Source of the DNA: DAIUCA01 sp964613675 | GTDB taxonomy: Bacteria > Pseudomonadota > Gammaproteobacteria > Competibacterales > Competibacteraceae | Direction: 5' to 3' | DNA length: 11,850 bases | Assembly (NCBI GenBank): GCA_964613675.1 | Contig: CAZTIH010000079.1 | Span: 1 to 11,850, forward strand | In this document: piece after piece, positions 1 through 7,035 of the stretch | Numbering within the stretch: position 1 is the stretch's first letter | How the letters are laid out: each line of letters starts with the position of its first letter | Position numbers and translations under genes: made by a program | Notes under the pieces: generated by a model | The model's input: the letters and a program-made list of their open reading frames with translations, nothing else | Told to the model about the DNA's origin: nothing | Database searches by the model: none

Positions 1-24
1 GCGGCCCAAACTAAAGAGTGATTC

Positions 25-1122
25 ATGTTACGACACACCCCCTTATTTCCCCTTCATCAGCAACTCAACGCCCGCTTTGTGCCTTTTGCGGGGTACGAAA
101 TGCCCGTCCAATACCCCACGGGCATTTTGAATGAACACCGCCATACGCGCAGTGCTGCGGGACTCTTCGATGTGTCTCACATGGGGCAAATTGTGTTGAC
201 AGGCCCAAAAGCGGCGGCCGCCCTCGAAACGCTTACCCCTACCGATGTCGTGGGGATGACGCCGGGTCAACAGCGTTATGTGTTGCTGACCTCGGAGACA
301 GGAGGCGTTCTCGACGATGCCATGGTGTGTCATGCGGGCGATCACTGGCGATTAGTCGTCAATGCAGCCAATAAAATCAATGATTTAAACCATCTTCGCG
401 AGACTATTGGCGATCAATGTCAACTCACTTATTTGGAGGATTGGGCGTTGTTGGCGCTGCAAGGTCCCACCGCGGTTCAGATGGCCTGTCAGCTTAACCC
501 CGCGTTGGCCGCGCTCACCTTCATGACGGGGGGCTGGTTTGAAATGGCCCACTGTCGCGTTTTTGTGACCCGTTCGGGCTACACCGGCGAGGATGGCCTC
601 GAAATCAGCGTCGCGAATGAGGACGCCGTGAAATTGGCCGAAGCGCTCTTGGCCTTGCCCGATGTCAAGCCCGTGGGATTGGGTGCACGGGACTCGTTGC
701 GCTTGGAGGCGGGATTGTGTCTTCACGGGGCCGACCTCGACCTCACGCTTTCCCCCATCGAAGCGGGACTGTCCTGGGCCATTGGCAAGGCGCGACGCCC
801 GGGCGGTGAACGAGAAGGGGGATTTATTGGCGCTGAACGGATTTTGGCCCACCTCAAGAACGGCGTAACACGCCAACGCAAAGGCTTTGTCGTAGAGGGA
901 AAAGCCCTGGTGCGGAGTGGAACCGAGCTGCAAGACGCAACCGGCAAGATCGTGGGACGGGTCACGAGTGGCGGGTTTAGTCCCCAACGGGGGGAACCCA
1001 TTGCCATGGCGTTAATTGAAAAAAGCGCCGTCAATCAAACTTTGACCGCTTCGGTTCGCGGCAAGTCGGTCGTGTTGCAACCGACAAAAATGCCCTTTGT
1101 CTCCCCCCGTTACGCCCGTTAA
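25..1122 (+). CDS. gcvT: Aminomethyltransferase, glycine cleavage system T protein
   Basis: This is the T protein of the glycine cleavage complex. It transfers the aminomethyl group held on lipoyl-GcvH to tetrahydrofolate, releasing ammonia and 5,10-methylene-THF in the cytoplasm. The 365-residue product has the usual family length. Visible landmarks are the N-terminal LFDVSHMGQ block (about residues 47-55), GGVLDDAMV (93-101) with the conserved acidic pair D97/D98 in the region of the catalytic Asp, the folate-domain motif RSGYTGEDG (183-191), and ARDSLRLEAGLCLHG (221-235). The C-terminal barrel ends with the family-typical KMPFV segment. ATG at 25 is preceded by a purine-rich AAAGAG. No gcvH or gcvP follows: the next gene is convergent and ends 14 nt away, so any other gcv genes would have to lie upstream or elsewhere. 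Family assignment is very secure. Confidence 0.97.
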   Translation: MLRHTPLFPLHQQLNARFVPFAGYEMPVQYPTGILNEHRHTRSAAGLFDVSHMGQIVLTGPKAAAALETLTPTDVVGMTPGQQRYVLLTSETGGVLDDAMVCHAGDHWRLVVNAANKINDLNHLRETIGDQCQLTYLEDWALLALQGPTAVQMACQLNPALAALTFMTGGWFEMAHCRVFVTRSGYTGEDGLEISVANEDAVKLAEALLALPDVKPVGLGARDSLRLEAGLCLHGADLDLTLSPIEAGLSWAIGKARRPGGEREGGFIGAERILAHLKNGVTRQRKGFVVEGKALVRSGTELQDATGKIVGRVTSGGFSPQRGEPIAMALIEKSAVNQTLTASVRGKSVVLQPTKMPFVSPRYAR

Positions 1123-1136
1123 CCGTTCAGTTGGCG

Positions 1137-2335
1137 CTACTGACGCGGCCAACGGCGCTTGACACACAGCCACTGCGTGGGTCGTTCGGCGATCCACACT
1201 TCAAATATCTCATTGATTTTGCGGGTCATCGCTCGAATGGCGGTTTCGGCATCCCCTGCGGACGAGGGAGTTAGCGGTGCGTGAAGTTCGACCGTGAGGG
1301 AATGGTCTTGATGGCGATAACAGCGCAACGGCACGATGGGCAACCCCCACTTCACGGCCAACCAAGCGGGCGTGACCAGCGTGGGAGTTTCACGACCAAA
1401 AAAGGAAACAGCTTCGCCGTCATCGGGGCGTTGATCGACCAGCAATCCCAACGATTTCCCCTGTTTCACGGCCTGTAGCATCCCCCGCAAACCGCGTGCT
1501 TTAGGCAAAAAGGTCGTTGCCGACCTCGACGAACCCTCGGCAAGGAACCCAATTCCCCGTTGACGTTGCGTCATGAGTAAGTGATCGGTGAACGGATTCT
1601 GTAACGGCGCGTAGATCGCACAAAGCTCGATACCCAAACGCTGGGCCATCAAGGGAGGAAGCTCCCAATTTCCCAGGTGTGCCCCGACAAACACGATGGG
1701 TTGGTGTTGCGCAATGAGGGACTGCGTCGCGGCATCTATTACGACCGAAGCCTGTGACACGAGGGTTGAAAGATGGGGATACTCGGCTAACACCTGCCCA
1801 AACTGTCGCCAATGTTCACGGGCCAGCGTTTGAATGGGAGAAGCTGTTTCAGGGGGGGACAGCAGTTGCCGATTGGCACCCTCTGTACAGTGAGCGGGCG
1901 AGGGTTCTTTGGTGACCTGNNNNNNNNNNNNNNNNNNNNNNNNNNNNNNNNNNNNNNNNNNNNNNNNNNNNNNNNNNNNNNNNNNNNNNNNNNNNNNNNN
2001 NNNNNNNNNNNNNNNNNNNGTTGCCGATTGGCACCCTCTGTACAGTGAGCGGGCGAGGGTTCTTTGGTGACCTGGATCGGTTGCCGATTGGCCGTCCCCG
2101 TGGTGACCTGGATCGGTTGCAGATTCGCCACCACCGTTTGATGTTTTGCGAGCCAGGGGCCTACCGTCCCTAAGACGCTCCGTCCAACGGCGCGGGCCAC
2201 ATTGAGGGGTAATCGCCCACAAAGGCCCCAAAACATCGCCATCAGGCCCCATTCCAATCGCCAAGAAAGCCCTTGTAAATATTGTGAACGCCGCAAAATG
2301 CGTCCCACCGATTTGCCCAATAACGATCGCGCCAT
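1137..2335 (-). CDS. Lipid A biosynthesis acyltransferase (LpxL/HtrB family) with internal tandem repeat, interrupted by an assembly gap
   Basis: This is a membrane-associated acyltransferase that adds a secondary acyl chain to a lipid A precursor. The start (ATG, 2335) gives a typical N-terminus up to the segment KHQTVVANL. After the repeat the family pattern resumes with LAREHW. The catalytic HX4E motif is at 1662-1679 within GAHLGNWE, followed by LLVDQRPDDG and the ETPTLVTPAWLAVKWGLPIVP-type block. Between these parts lies a 20-residue tandem repeat, and the 100-N gap falls inside it. The reading frames on the two sides differ as deposited. They become one frame if the missing length is 5 + 60k nt, the value the 60-bp period predicts. 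The protein would then be at least 367 residues, against roughly 300 for the family. It starts 10 nt after hypE without an obvious Shine-Dalgarno and may be co-transcribed with it. Which acyl chain or position is used (LpxL, LpxM or LpxP type) cannot be told. Confidence 0.85.
1865..2125. repeat. 60-bp coding minisatellite in the acyltransferase gene, collapsed at an assembly gap
   Basis: A 60-bp unit beginning GTTGCCGATTGG on the + strand is seen from 1865 (55 nt, cut by the gap at 1919) and in full at 2020-2079. A shortened 36-bp version follows at 2080-2115, and a degenerate start of a further unit from 2116. The two long copies are identical over the 55 nt they share. On the coding (minus) strand the long unit adds 20 residues and the short one 12, so copy-number change keeps frame. 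The unit contains the 8-bp palindrome CTGTACAG, and unit junctions form ATCGG-TTG-CCGAT. The 100 N is an arbitrary-size gap, so copy number is unknown. Confidence 0.9.
1920..2019. other. Assembly gap (100 N) inside tandem repeat
   Basis: A run of exactly 100 N is flanked on both sides by the same 60-bp repeat. The left side ends at unit position 55 and the right side starts at unit position 1, so the smallest consistent missing length is 5 nt, or 5 plus multiples of 60. The round 100 is a placeholder, not a measured distance. Confidence 0.95.
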
Positions 2336-2345
2336 TCGTTAACTG

Positions 2346-3347
2346 TTAGCAAATGCGAGGTAACGGGTCGCCACTCGACCAATCCACAATGCGTGATCCG
2401 CCAAAGTGCGTCTTTAAGGTGACAAATCGCCGTTCGTCCGCAACGACTTCGCCGATGATCGCTGCGTTTCGCCCCAATTCATGCCGTTTAAGCGCCATTA
2501 ACAGGTCATTTGCCGACTCAGGGGGACAAATCGCCAACAATTTGCCCTCATTCGCTAAGTACAACGGATCCAGTCCCAACAGTTCACAACCTCCCGCCAC
2601 CGTAGGATGAAGGGGTAACGACGCCTCGTCCAAGCAAAAGCCCACATGACTGCTTTGCGCAATTTCGTTGAGGGCCGCTGCAACGCCGCCCCGCGTAGGA
2701 TCGCGCAGGCAATGTATCCCCGGAACCGTCGCGAGGAGATGACTCACCAAATGATTGAGCGCGGTCGCATCCGACAAAATTGGGCTGTCAAATTGAACGC
2801 CCTGACGTTGACACAAAATCGCCATGCCATGATCGCCCAAGGTACCACTCATGAGCACCTTGTCCCCCGGGGTGGCCTGGCGCGCACTTAACGAAATCCC
2901 CTCGGGAATGACACCAATCCCCGTGGTGTTGATGAAGACGCCATCGCCTTTCCCCTTTTCAACCACCTTAGTGTCGCCCGTCACGATGCGAACCCCCGCT
3001 TCCTGGGCGGCCCGTTGCATCGAAGCGACCAGTTTTCGCAACGCCGCCAGGGGAAAACCCGCCTCGATGATCCAACCACAACTGAGATACAGGGGCGTTG
3101 CGCCCGCCATTGCCAAATCATTCACCGTGCCATGAACCGCCAACGAACCGATGTCGCCCCCGGGGAAAAATAACGGCGAAATCACAAAGCTATCTGTCGT
3201 CATGGCAAGTCGACCGGGCGGGGGCATGAATTGGGCTTGATCCTCCCAAAAGGCTAAATCGGTGAAGGCTGCCGCAAACACCGTTTCGATCAAATGGGCG
3301 GTCAGTTTTCCACCGCTTCCGTGGGCTAACTCAATGCTTTGGCTCAT
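2346..3347 (-). CDS. hypE: Hydrogenase maturation protein HypE (carbamoyl dehydratase)
   Basis: HypE receives the carbamoyl group from HypF on its C-terminal cysteine and dehydrates it, using ATP, to a thiocyanate. The cyanide is then passed to the iron held by HypC-HypD. The 333-residue product has the expected length. It opens with ELAHGSGGK, shows the PurM/AIR-synthase-like features TTDSFV, GTVNDLAM and VTGDTKVVEKGKGDG, and contains DPTRGGVAAALNE. It ends in the diagnostic PRIC, so the acceptor cysteine is the last residue and is intact. ATG at 3347 is 6 nt after the hypD stop. The acyltransferase gene follows after 10 nt. I see no sign of damage. Confidence 0.97.
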   Translation of the reverse strand: MSQSIELAHGSGGKLTAHLIETVFAAAFTDLAFWEDQAQFMPPPGRLAMTTDSFVISPLFFPGGDIGSLAVHGTVNDLAMAGATPLYLSCGWIIEAGFPLAALRKLVASMQRAAQEAGVRIVTGDTKVVEKGKGDGVFINTTGIGVIPEGISLSARQATPGDKVLMSGTLGDHGMAILCQRQGVQFDSPILSDATALNHLVSHLLATVPGIHCLRDPTRGGVAAALNEIAQSSHVGFCLDEASLPLHPTVAGGCELLGLDPLYLANEGKLLAICPPESANDLLMALKRHELGRNAAIIGEVVADERRFVTLKTHFGGSRIVDWSSGDPLPRIC

Positions 3348-3353
3348 AACCCA

Positions 3354-4478
3354 CTACGACGCGATGTCAAATTGATGGCGACGATATTTGTAATGGGCTG
3401 CACAGGCCCCTTCATCCGACACCATGCAGGCCCCCAGGGGATTTTCGGGGGTACAGGCCGTTGCAAACAGCTTGCAGTCCGTCGGCGACTTGACCCCGCG
3501 CAAAATGGCTGGACATTCACAGGCTTTATGATCTTGTCCCACGAGCGCGGGCATCTTAAAGCGCTGTTCTGCGTCGAAATGGGCGTATTTGGGGGCAAGC
3601 GTGACCGCACTGTGGGGAATTTCGCCCAATCCACGCCATTCAAATTGCGGGCGTTCCACAAAAAATTCGGCCATTAACTTCTGGGCAATCGCATTCCCTT
3701 TGGGGGTCACGGCACGGGTGTACTGATTTTCCACCACGGCCCGCGATTCGTTGAGTTGTCGTACCAACATGAGAATGGAATGCAGCACATCTAGGGGTTC
3801 AAATCCCGCAATAACAATGGGTTTTTGAAACTGGTGGGCGGCCCCTGCGTAGGCGTCGCTGCCAATAATCACGCTCACATGGGCCGGGCCTAAAATCCCA
3901 TCAATCGCCAAATCGCCTTGGTGCGAAGCATTCAACAAGTGACTGAGGGCGGGAGGCGTCAAAATGTGGTTACAAAAAACGGTGAAATTCGCTAATCCAC
4001 GGTCACGGGCTTCGGCAAGGGCAGCGGCTGTCGCTGGCGCGGTGGTTTCAAAGCCAATCGCCATAAAAACCACCGTGAGTTGGGGATGTTGTACCGCCAA
4101 TTTCACCGCATCTGCCGGTGAATACACCATCTCGACCTGTGCCCCCTTCGCCTTGGCCTGCAATAGGCTTTGCCGTTGACTGCCCGGCACTCGCAGAAGG
4201 TCGCCATAGCTACAGAGCACGGTATTGGGCTGTTTTGCCAACTCAATGGCCATCGCTAACCGCCCTGCCGGTAGCACACATACCGGACAACCCGGCCCGT
4301 GAATCAGTTGCACATTTTTAGGCAACAGATCGGGGAGACCGTAACGGAAAATGGCGTGGGTATGGCCCCCACAAAATTCCATGAGCCGATACGATTTCTC
4401 GGGATGGCTCTCGAAGGCGATTTGGCGTACCACGGCACGGGCGCACTCGGGATCGCGGAATTCATTCAAATAACGCAT
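3354..4478 (-). CDS. hypD: Hydrogenase maturation protein HypD (Fe-S scaffold for Fe(CN)2CO assembly)
   Basis: HypD is a [4Fe-4S] protein that, with HypC, forms the scaffold on which the Fe(CN)2CO moiety is built. The 374-residue product matches family length. Key motifs are FCGGHTH (C36 and H39), GPGCPVC (C64 and C67), GFETTAP, and a C-terminal cysteine-rich block (CECPAILRG ... DCKLF ... GACMVSDEGACAAHY) that ligates the cluster. The chosen start is ATG 4478, giving MRYLNEFRDP, with GGAGAAA 6 nt upstream. An in-frame ATG at 4514 would add 12 residues, but these come from the duplicated copy of this same start region and have no ribosome binding site, so I reject it. The 32-nt spacing from hypC is a product of a 49-bp tandem duplication; before it the two genes would have overlapped by 17 nt. 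Confidence 0.97.
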   Translation of the reverse strand: MRYLNEFRDPECARAVVRQIAFESHPEKSYRLMEFCGGHTHAIFRYGLPDLLPKNVQLIHGPGCPVCVLPAGRLAMAIELAKQPNTVLCSYGDLLRVPGSQRQSLLQAKAKGAQVEMVYSPADAVKLAVQHPQLTVVFMAIGFETTAPATAAALAEARDRGLANFTVFCNHILTPPALSHLLNASHQGDLAIDGILGPAHVSVIIGSDAYAGAAHQFQKPIVIAGFEPLDVLHSILMLVRQLNESRAVVENQYTRAVTPKGNAIAQKLMAEFFVERPQFEWRGLGEIPHSAVTLAPKYAHFDAEQRFKMPALVGQDHKACECPAILRGVKSPTDCKLFATACTPENPLGACMVSDEGACAAHYKYRRHQFDIAS

Positions 4479-4548
4479 GTCATTTCTCCAGTTCGCCGAG
4501 ATCGCGGAATTCATTCAAATAACGCATGTCGTTTCTCCAGTTCGCGGA
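4451..4548. repeat. 49-bp tandem duplication spanning the hypC end and hypD start
   Basis: Two adjacent 49-bp copies, 4451-4499 and 4500-4548, both begin GATCGCGGAATTCATTCAAA. They differ only at 4482/4531 (A versus G) and 4497/4546 (C versus G), so 47 of 49 positions match. On the coding strand each copy carries the hypC tail, a GGAGAAA ribosome binding site, and the hypD start and first codons. The upstream copy (4500-4548) supplies the hypC stop, and the downstream copy (4451-4499) supplies the hypD start actually used. The length is not a multiple of 3, so the upstream copy of the hypD start is out of frame with hypD. Confidence 0.97.
4480..4527 (-). other. 15-codon mini-ORF upstream of hypD, created by duplication
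   Basis: The duplicated copy of the hypD start (ATG 4527, with GGAGAAA 6 nt upstream) reads MRYLNEFRDLGELEK and then TGA. The first nine residues are those of HypD. The stop at 4482-4480 lies 1 nt before the true hypD ATG (TGACATG). A ribosome finishing this mini-ORF would be placed at the hypD start, so it could act as a translational relay between hypC and hypD. Its existence as an ORF is read directly; its translation and role are inference. Confidence 0.5.
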
Positions 4549-4756
4549 GGGTCTTGAGTTCGGCGAGGGTTTGTTGGGCAGCGAGGGGGTCGATGCGACC
4601 GATGGCGTAGCCCACGTGGACGAGTAAGTACTCCCCCTCGGTCACTTCGCCGACTAACGCCGTGCTAATGGTTTTGCGTAGGCCACCTAACTCAATGACC
4701 GCCTGTTGAACCGCATTCAGAGTTTCGACCACCAACGCGGGGACGGCTAAACACAT
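4511..4756 (-). CDS. hypC: Hydrogenase assembly chaperone HypC
   Basis: HypC is a small chaperone that binds HypD during Fe(CN)2CO assembly and then escorts the iron unit to the large-subunit precursor. The 81-residue product starts MCLAVPALV. The essential Cys2, exposed after removal of Met1, is present, as is the family motif HVGYAIGRID. The start at ATG 4756 has a strong AGGAG 8-9 nt upstream and overlaps the 3' end of hypF by 10 nt. The last residues, RHALFE, are encoded by sequence that also resembles the start of hypD in another frame, because of the 49-bp duplication. HupF, a HypC paralogue found in many uptake hydrogenase loci, would look similar, but the position between hypF and hypD fits HypC. 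Confidence 0.96.
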   Translation of the reverse strand: MCLAVPALVVETLNAVQQAVIELGGLRKTISTALVGEVTEGEYLLVHVGYAIGRIDPLAAQQTLAELKTLRELEKRHALFE

Positions 4757-7035
4757 GATTTTTCTCCTAAAGATCGTAATCGTTGACGCCCCACCCACAG
4801 TTGCCCCAAGGCAATCGCACCATCGCCCGGCGGCAATCGACGCGGAATGAGGACGCGGATTTGGTGTGCTGAAAAGCGCGTACACAGCGTTTCCGTCAGC
4901 AATTGGTTGTTGATGCACCCGCCACACAACGCAATTTGCCGACCGTGCGCCCTCGCTAAGTCGGCCACCCAATCGACGAGCGCCGCCGCCAGCGTGCCAT
5001 GGAAATACTGAGCGTTGCGCGTGGGTGTTTCGGGAGTGAAGGTCTTGAGTAAAGGGGTTAAATCCAATGTGTGGGCGTTAATCTGCCAGCCCGTCTCCAA
5101 AATGCGCGTCTCTCCCTGGGCTAAATCCTCCCACTGCATCGCCGCATCCGCTTCAAAACGACTGTGCGTGATCCCCGACAGCCCCGCCGCTAAATCGAAA
5201 AGTCGCCCACACGCGGTGGTGGTGGGGGGATTGACGAGTTGACGTGTGAGGTGGGCCAATTCGACCGCCCGTGGGATCGTCGGCCAACGACGGCGAATTA
5301 CTTCATCCGACCAAGTGTGTGCCCCAAAACTGACGGCTAACCGCCACGGTTCACGGGCCGCTCGTTCGCCGCCAATCTGGATCAGCGGTTGCAGATGACC
5401 TAGCCGCTGCATCTCGCCCGTTTCGTCCAATTTTAGGAGTTCGCCGCCCCAATGCGCACCCCCCTCACCGTACCCGTAACCATCCAACACCAAGCCAATC
5501 AACGGCAATGGCGACCTAAACTCGGCGGCAACAGCGGCTAAATGCGCGTGATGGTGCTGCACCGCAAGCGTGGGAAGCCCCTGAGTTTGGGCCCATCGGG
5601 TCGTCATAAAATCGGGGTGTAAGTCGTGAATAATCGCTTTGGGGGTAAAGTCCAATAACTGCGACCAATGCGCGATATTGTGTTCAAAATTTCTATAAGT
5701 CGCTGCATTTTCGAGATCGCCAATATGTTGACTCAAGACGGCTTGGGTTCCTTTCGCAAATCCCAAGGTGACCTTCAACTGTGCCCCCACGGCCAACAGC
5801 GGCGGGCCCGTGAAAATCTCAAAGGAATCCGGGGCTGCTCCCCGACTACGCCGCAAATAAAGCGGTTGTCCCTGCACCATTTTTAAGACGCTATCGTCGC
5901 ACCCCAGCGTAATTTGTCGATTGTGGTCGATGACGGCATCGACGGCGAGGGATGAGGCTAATTCGGTCGCCTCTGTAAATAACGGTTCATTATGATAATT
6001 GGCGCTGGTCATCACGAGGGCGAGGTCGGGCGGACATTGCGTTAACCAATCCGTGCCCTCGGGACGCTGGGCCGCCTCGTGAAATAGCAAGTAGTGAAGG
6101 GGCGTGTAGGGCAACAAAATCCCGAGATGTGCCAATTGCGGATGAAGGTTGGACGCGAGGGCGTCAACGGTACCTCCAGCATCAGCTTTACTGGGGGACA
6201 AGGGGAGTTCGCGAGTTAATGCGGGAACCAACACAATGGGTCGCTGTGGGGAAGTCAACTCCTGCGCGGTCACCTCGTCGATATGGGCTATTTTCCGCGC
6301 CGCCGCCACGCTCGCCACCATGACCGCTAACGGCTTACTGTCTCGTCCCTTGAGATGGCGCAATCGAGCGACCGCCGACGAGTTACGGGCATCACAGGCC
6401 AAATGAAAGCCGCCAATGCCCTTAATCGCAATCACTTCCCCACGTGTCAGTCGTGCATAGATCTGTTCGACGGATTCGTTGAATTGAGGGCCACAGGTGT
6501 CACAGGCCGTTGGTTCCGCGTGAAACCGACGATCATTTGGATTTTCGTACTCCGCCAAACAGTCGCTGCACAGGGGAAATGCGGCCATCTCCGTATTCTC
6601 ACGGTCGTAAGGCAATCGACGCGCAAAGGTGAGTCGTGGACCACAGTGGCAACAGGCAATGAAGGGATAACGATAACGGCGATGAGTTGGATCAAAGAGT
6701 TCGGTTAAACAACTATTGCAGGTGCCCAAATCCGGGCTAATAGCAGCGCTAATGGTGCGATGAATGCTTGGGCTAACGATAAAGCCAGTGGGGTGTAATT
6801 GGGGAGGAATTGTTTCGATGTCGAGATGGGCAATGTGCGCGGGCGGCGGAATTTGGGTTAACTGTTTGAGAAAATCATCACAGCGTTCTCCTTGACCTTC
6901 AATTTCGATTAGTACGCCGTCACCCTGATTCAACACAAATCCCTGTAGGGCATTGGCGTGAGCGGTGCGCCACACAAAGGGGCGAAATCCGACGCCCTGG
7001 ACGCGCCCTCGCACCTGTACCCGCAAGCGTTTCAC
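4747..7035 (-). CDS. hypF: Carbamoyltransferase HypF
   Basis: HypF converts carbamoyl phosphate and ATP, through an enzyme-bound carbamoyl-adenylate, into the carbamoyl group placed on HypE, the first step of cyanide-ligand synthesis. The 762-residue product has the full family domain set. There is an acylphosphatase-like domain with VQGVGFRPFVWR (from residue 12). Two zinc fingers follow: C106-x2-C109 with C128-x2-C131, and C156-x2-C159 with C178-x2-C181. A YrdC-like domain starts near residue 196 (IKGIGGFHLACDA, KGRDSKPLAVM). The C-terminal Kae1-like domain shows HHHAHLAAV, LDGYGYGEGGAHWGGE and LCGGCINNQLL. I chose GTG 7035, which overlaps the hypB stop as GTGA and gives VKRLRVQVRG at the expected distance from the acylphosphatase motif. 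ATG 7074 would add 13 Cys-containing residues inside hypB and is less likely. Confidence 0.96.
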   Translation of the reverse strand: MKRLRVQVRGRVQGVGFRPFVWRTAHANALQGFVLNQGDGVLIEIEGQGERCDDFLKQLTQIPPPAHIAHLDIETIPPQLHPTGFIVSPSIHRTISAAISPDLGTCNSCLTELFDPTHRRYRYPFIACCHCGPRLTFARRLPYDRENTEMAAFPLCSDCLAEYENPNDRRFHAEPTACDTCGPQFNESVEQIYARLTRGEVIAIKGIGGFHLACDARNSSAVARLRHLKGRDSKPLAVMVASVAAARKIAHIDEVTAQELTSPQRPIVLVPALTRELPLSPSKADAGGTVDALASNLHPQLAHLGILLPYTPLHYLLFHEAAQRPEGTDWLTQCPPDLALVMTSANYHNEPLFTEATELASSLAVDAVIDHNRQITLGCDDSVLKMVQGQPLYLRRSRGAAPDSFEIFTGPPLLAVGAQLKVTLGFAKGTQAVLSQHIGDLENAATYRNFEHNIAHWSQLLDFTPKAIIHDLHPDFMTTRWAQTQGLPTLAVQHHHAHLAAVAAEFRSPLPLIGLVLDGYGYGEGGAHWGGELLKLDETGEMQRLGHLQPLIQIGGERAAREPWRLAVSFGAHTWSDEVIRRRWPTIPRAVELAHLTRQLVNPPTTTACGRLFDLAAGLSGITHSRFEADAAMQWEDLAQGETRILETGWQINAHTLDLTPLLKTFTPETPTRNAQYFHGTLAAALVDWVADLARAHGRQIALCGGCINNQLLTETLCTRFSAHQIRVLIPRRLPPGDGAIALGQLWVGRQRLRSLGEKSCV

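Noticed and set aside
25..1122. Long antisense frames within gcvT
   Set aside because: They are shadows of a well-conserved gene and show no family motifs.
1130..1153. Hairpin GTTGGC/GCCAAC between gcvT and the convergent acyltransferase gene as a terminator
   Set aside because: The stem is only 6 bp with a 12-nt loop, has no T-run on either side and partly overlaps coding sequence; it could be chance.
1812..2048. A + strand frame across the acyltransferase repeat and N gap
   Set aside because: It is the antisense of the minisatellite in the acyltransferase gene and includes the N run; it has no family features.
4479..4514. An N-terminal extension of HypD from ATG 4514
   Set aside because: The extra 12 residues derive from the 49-bp duplication, lack a ribosome binding site and do not fit the family start MRYLNEFRDP at 4478.
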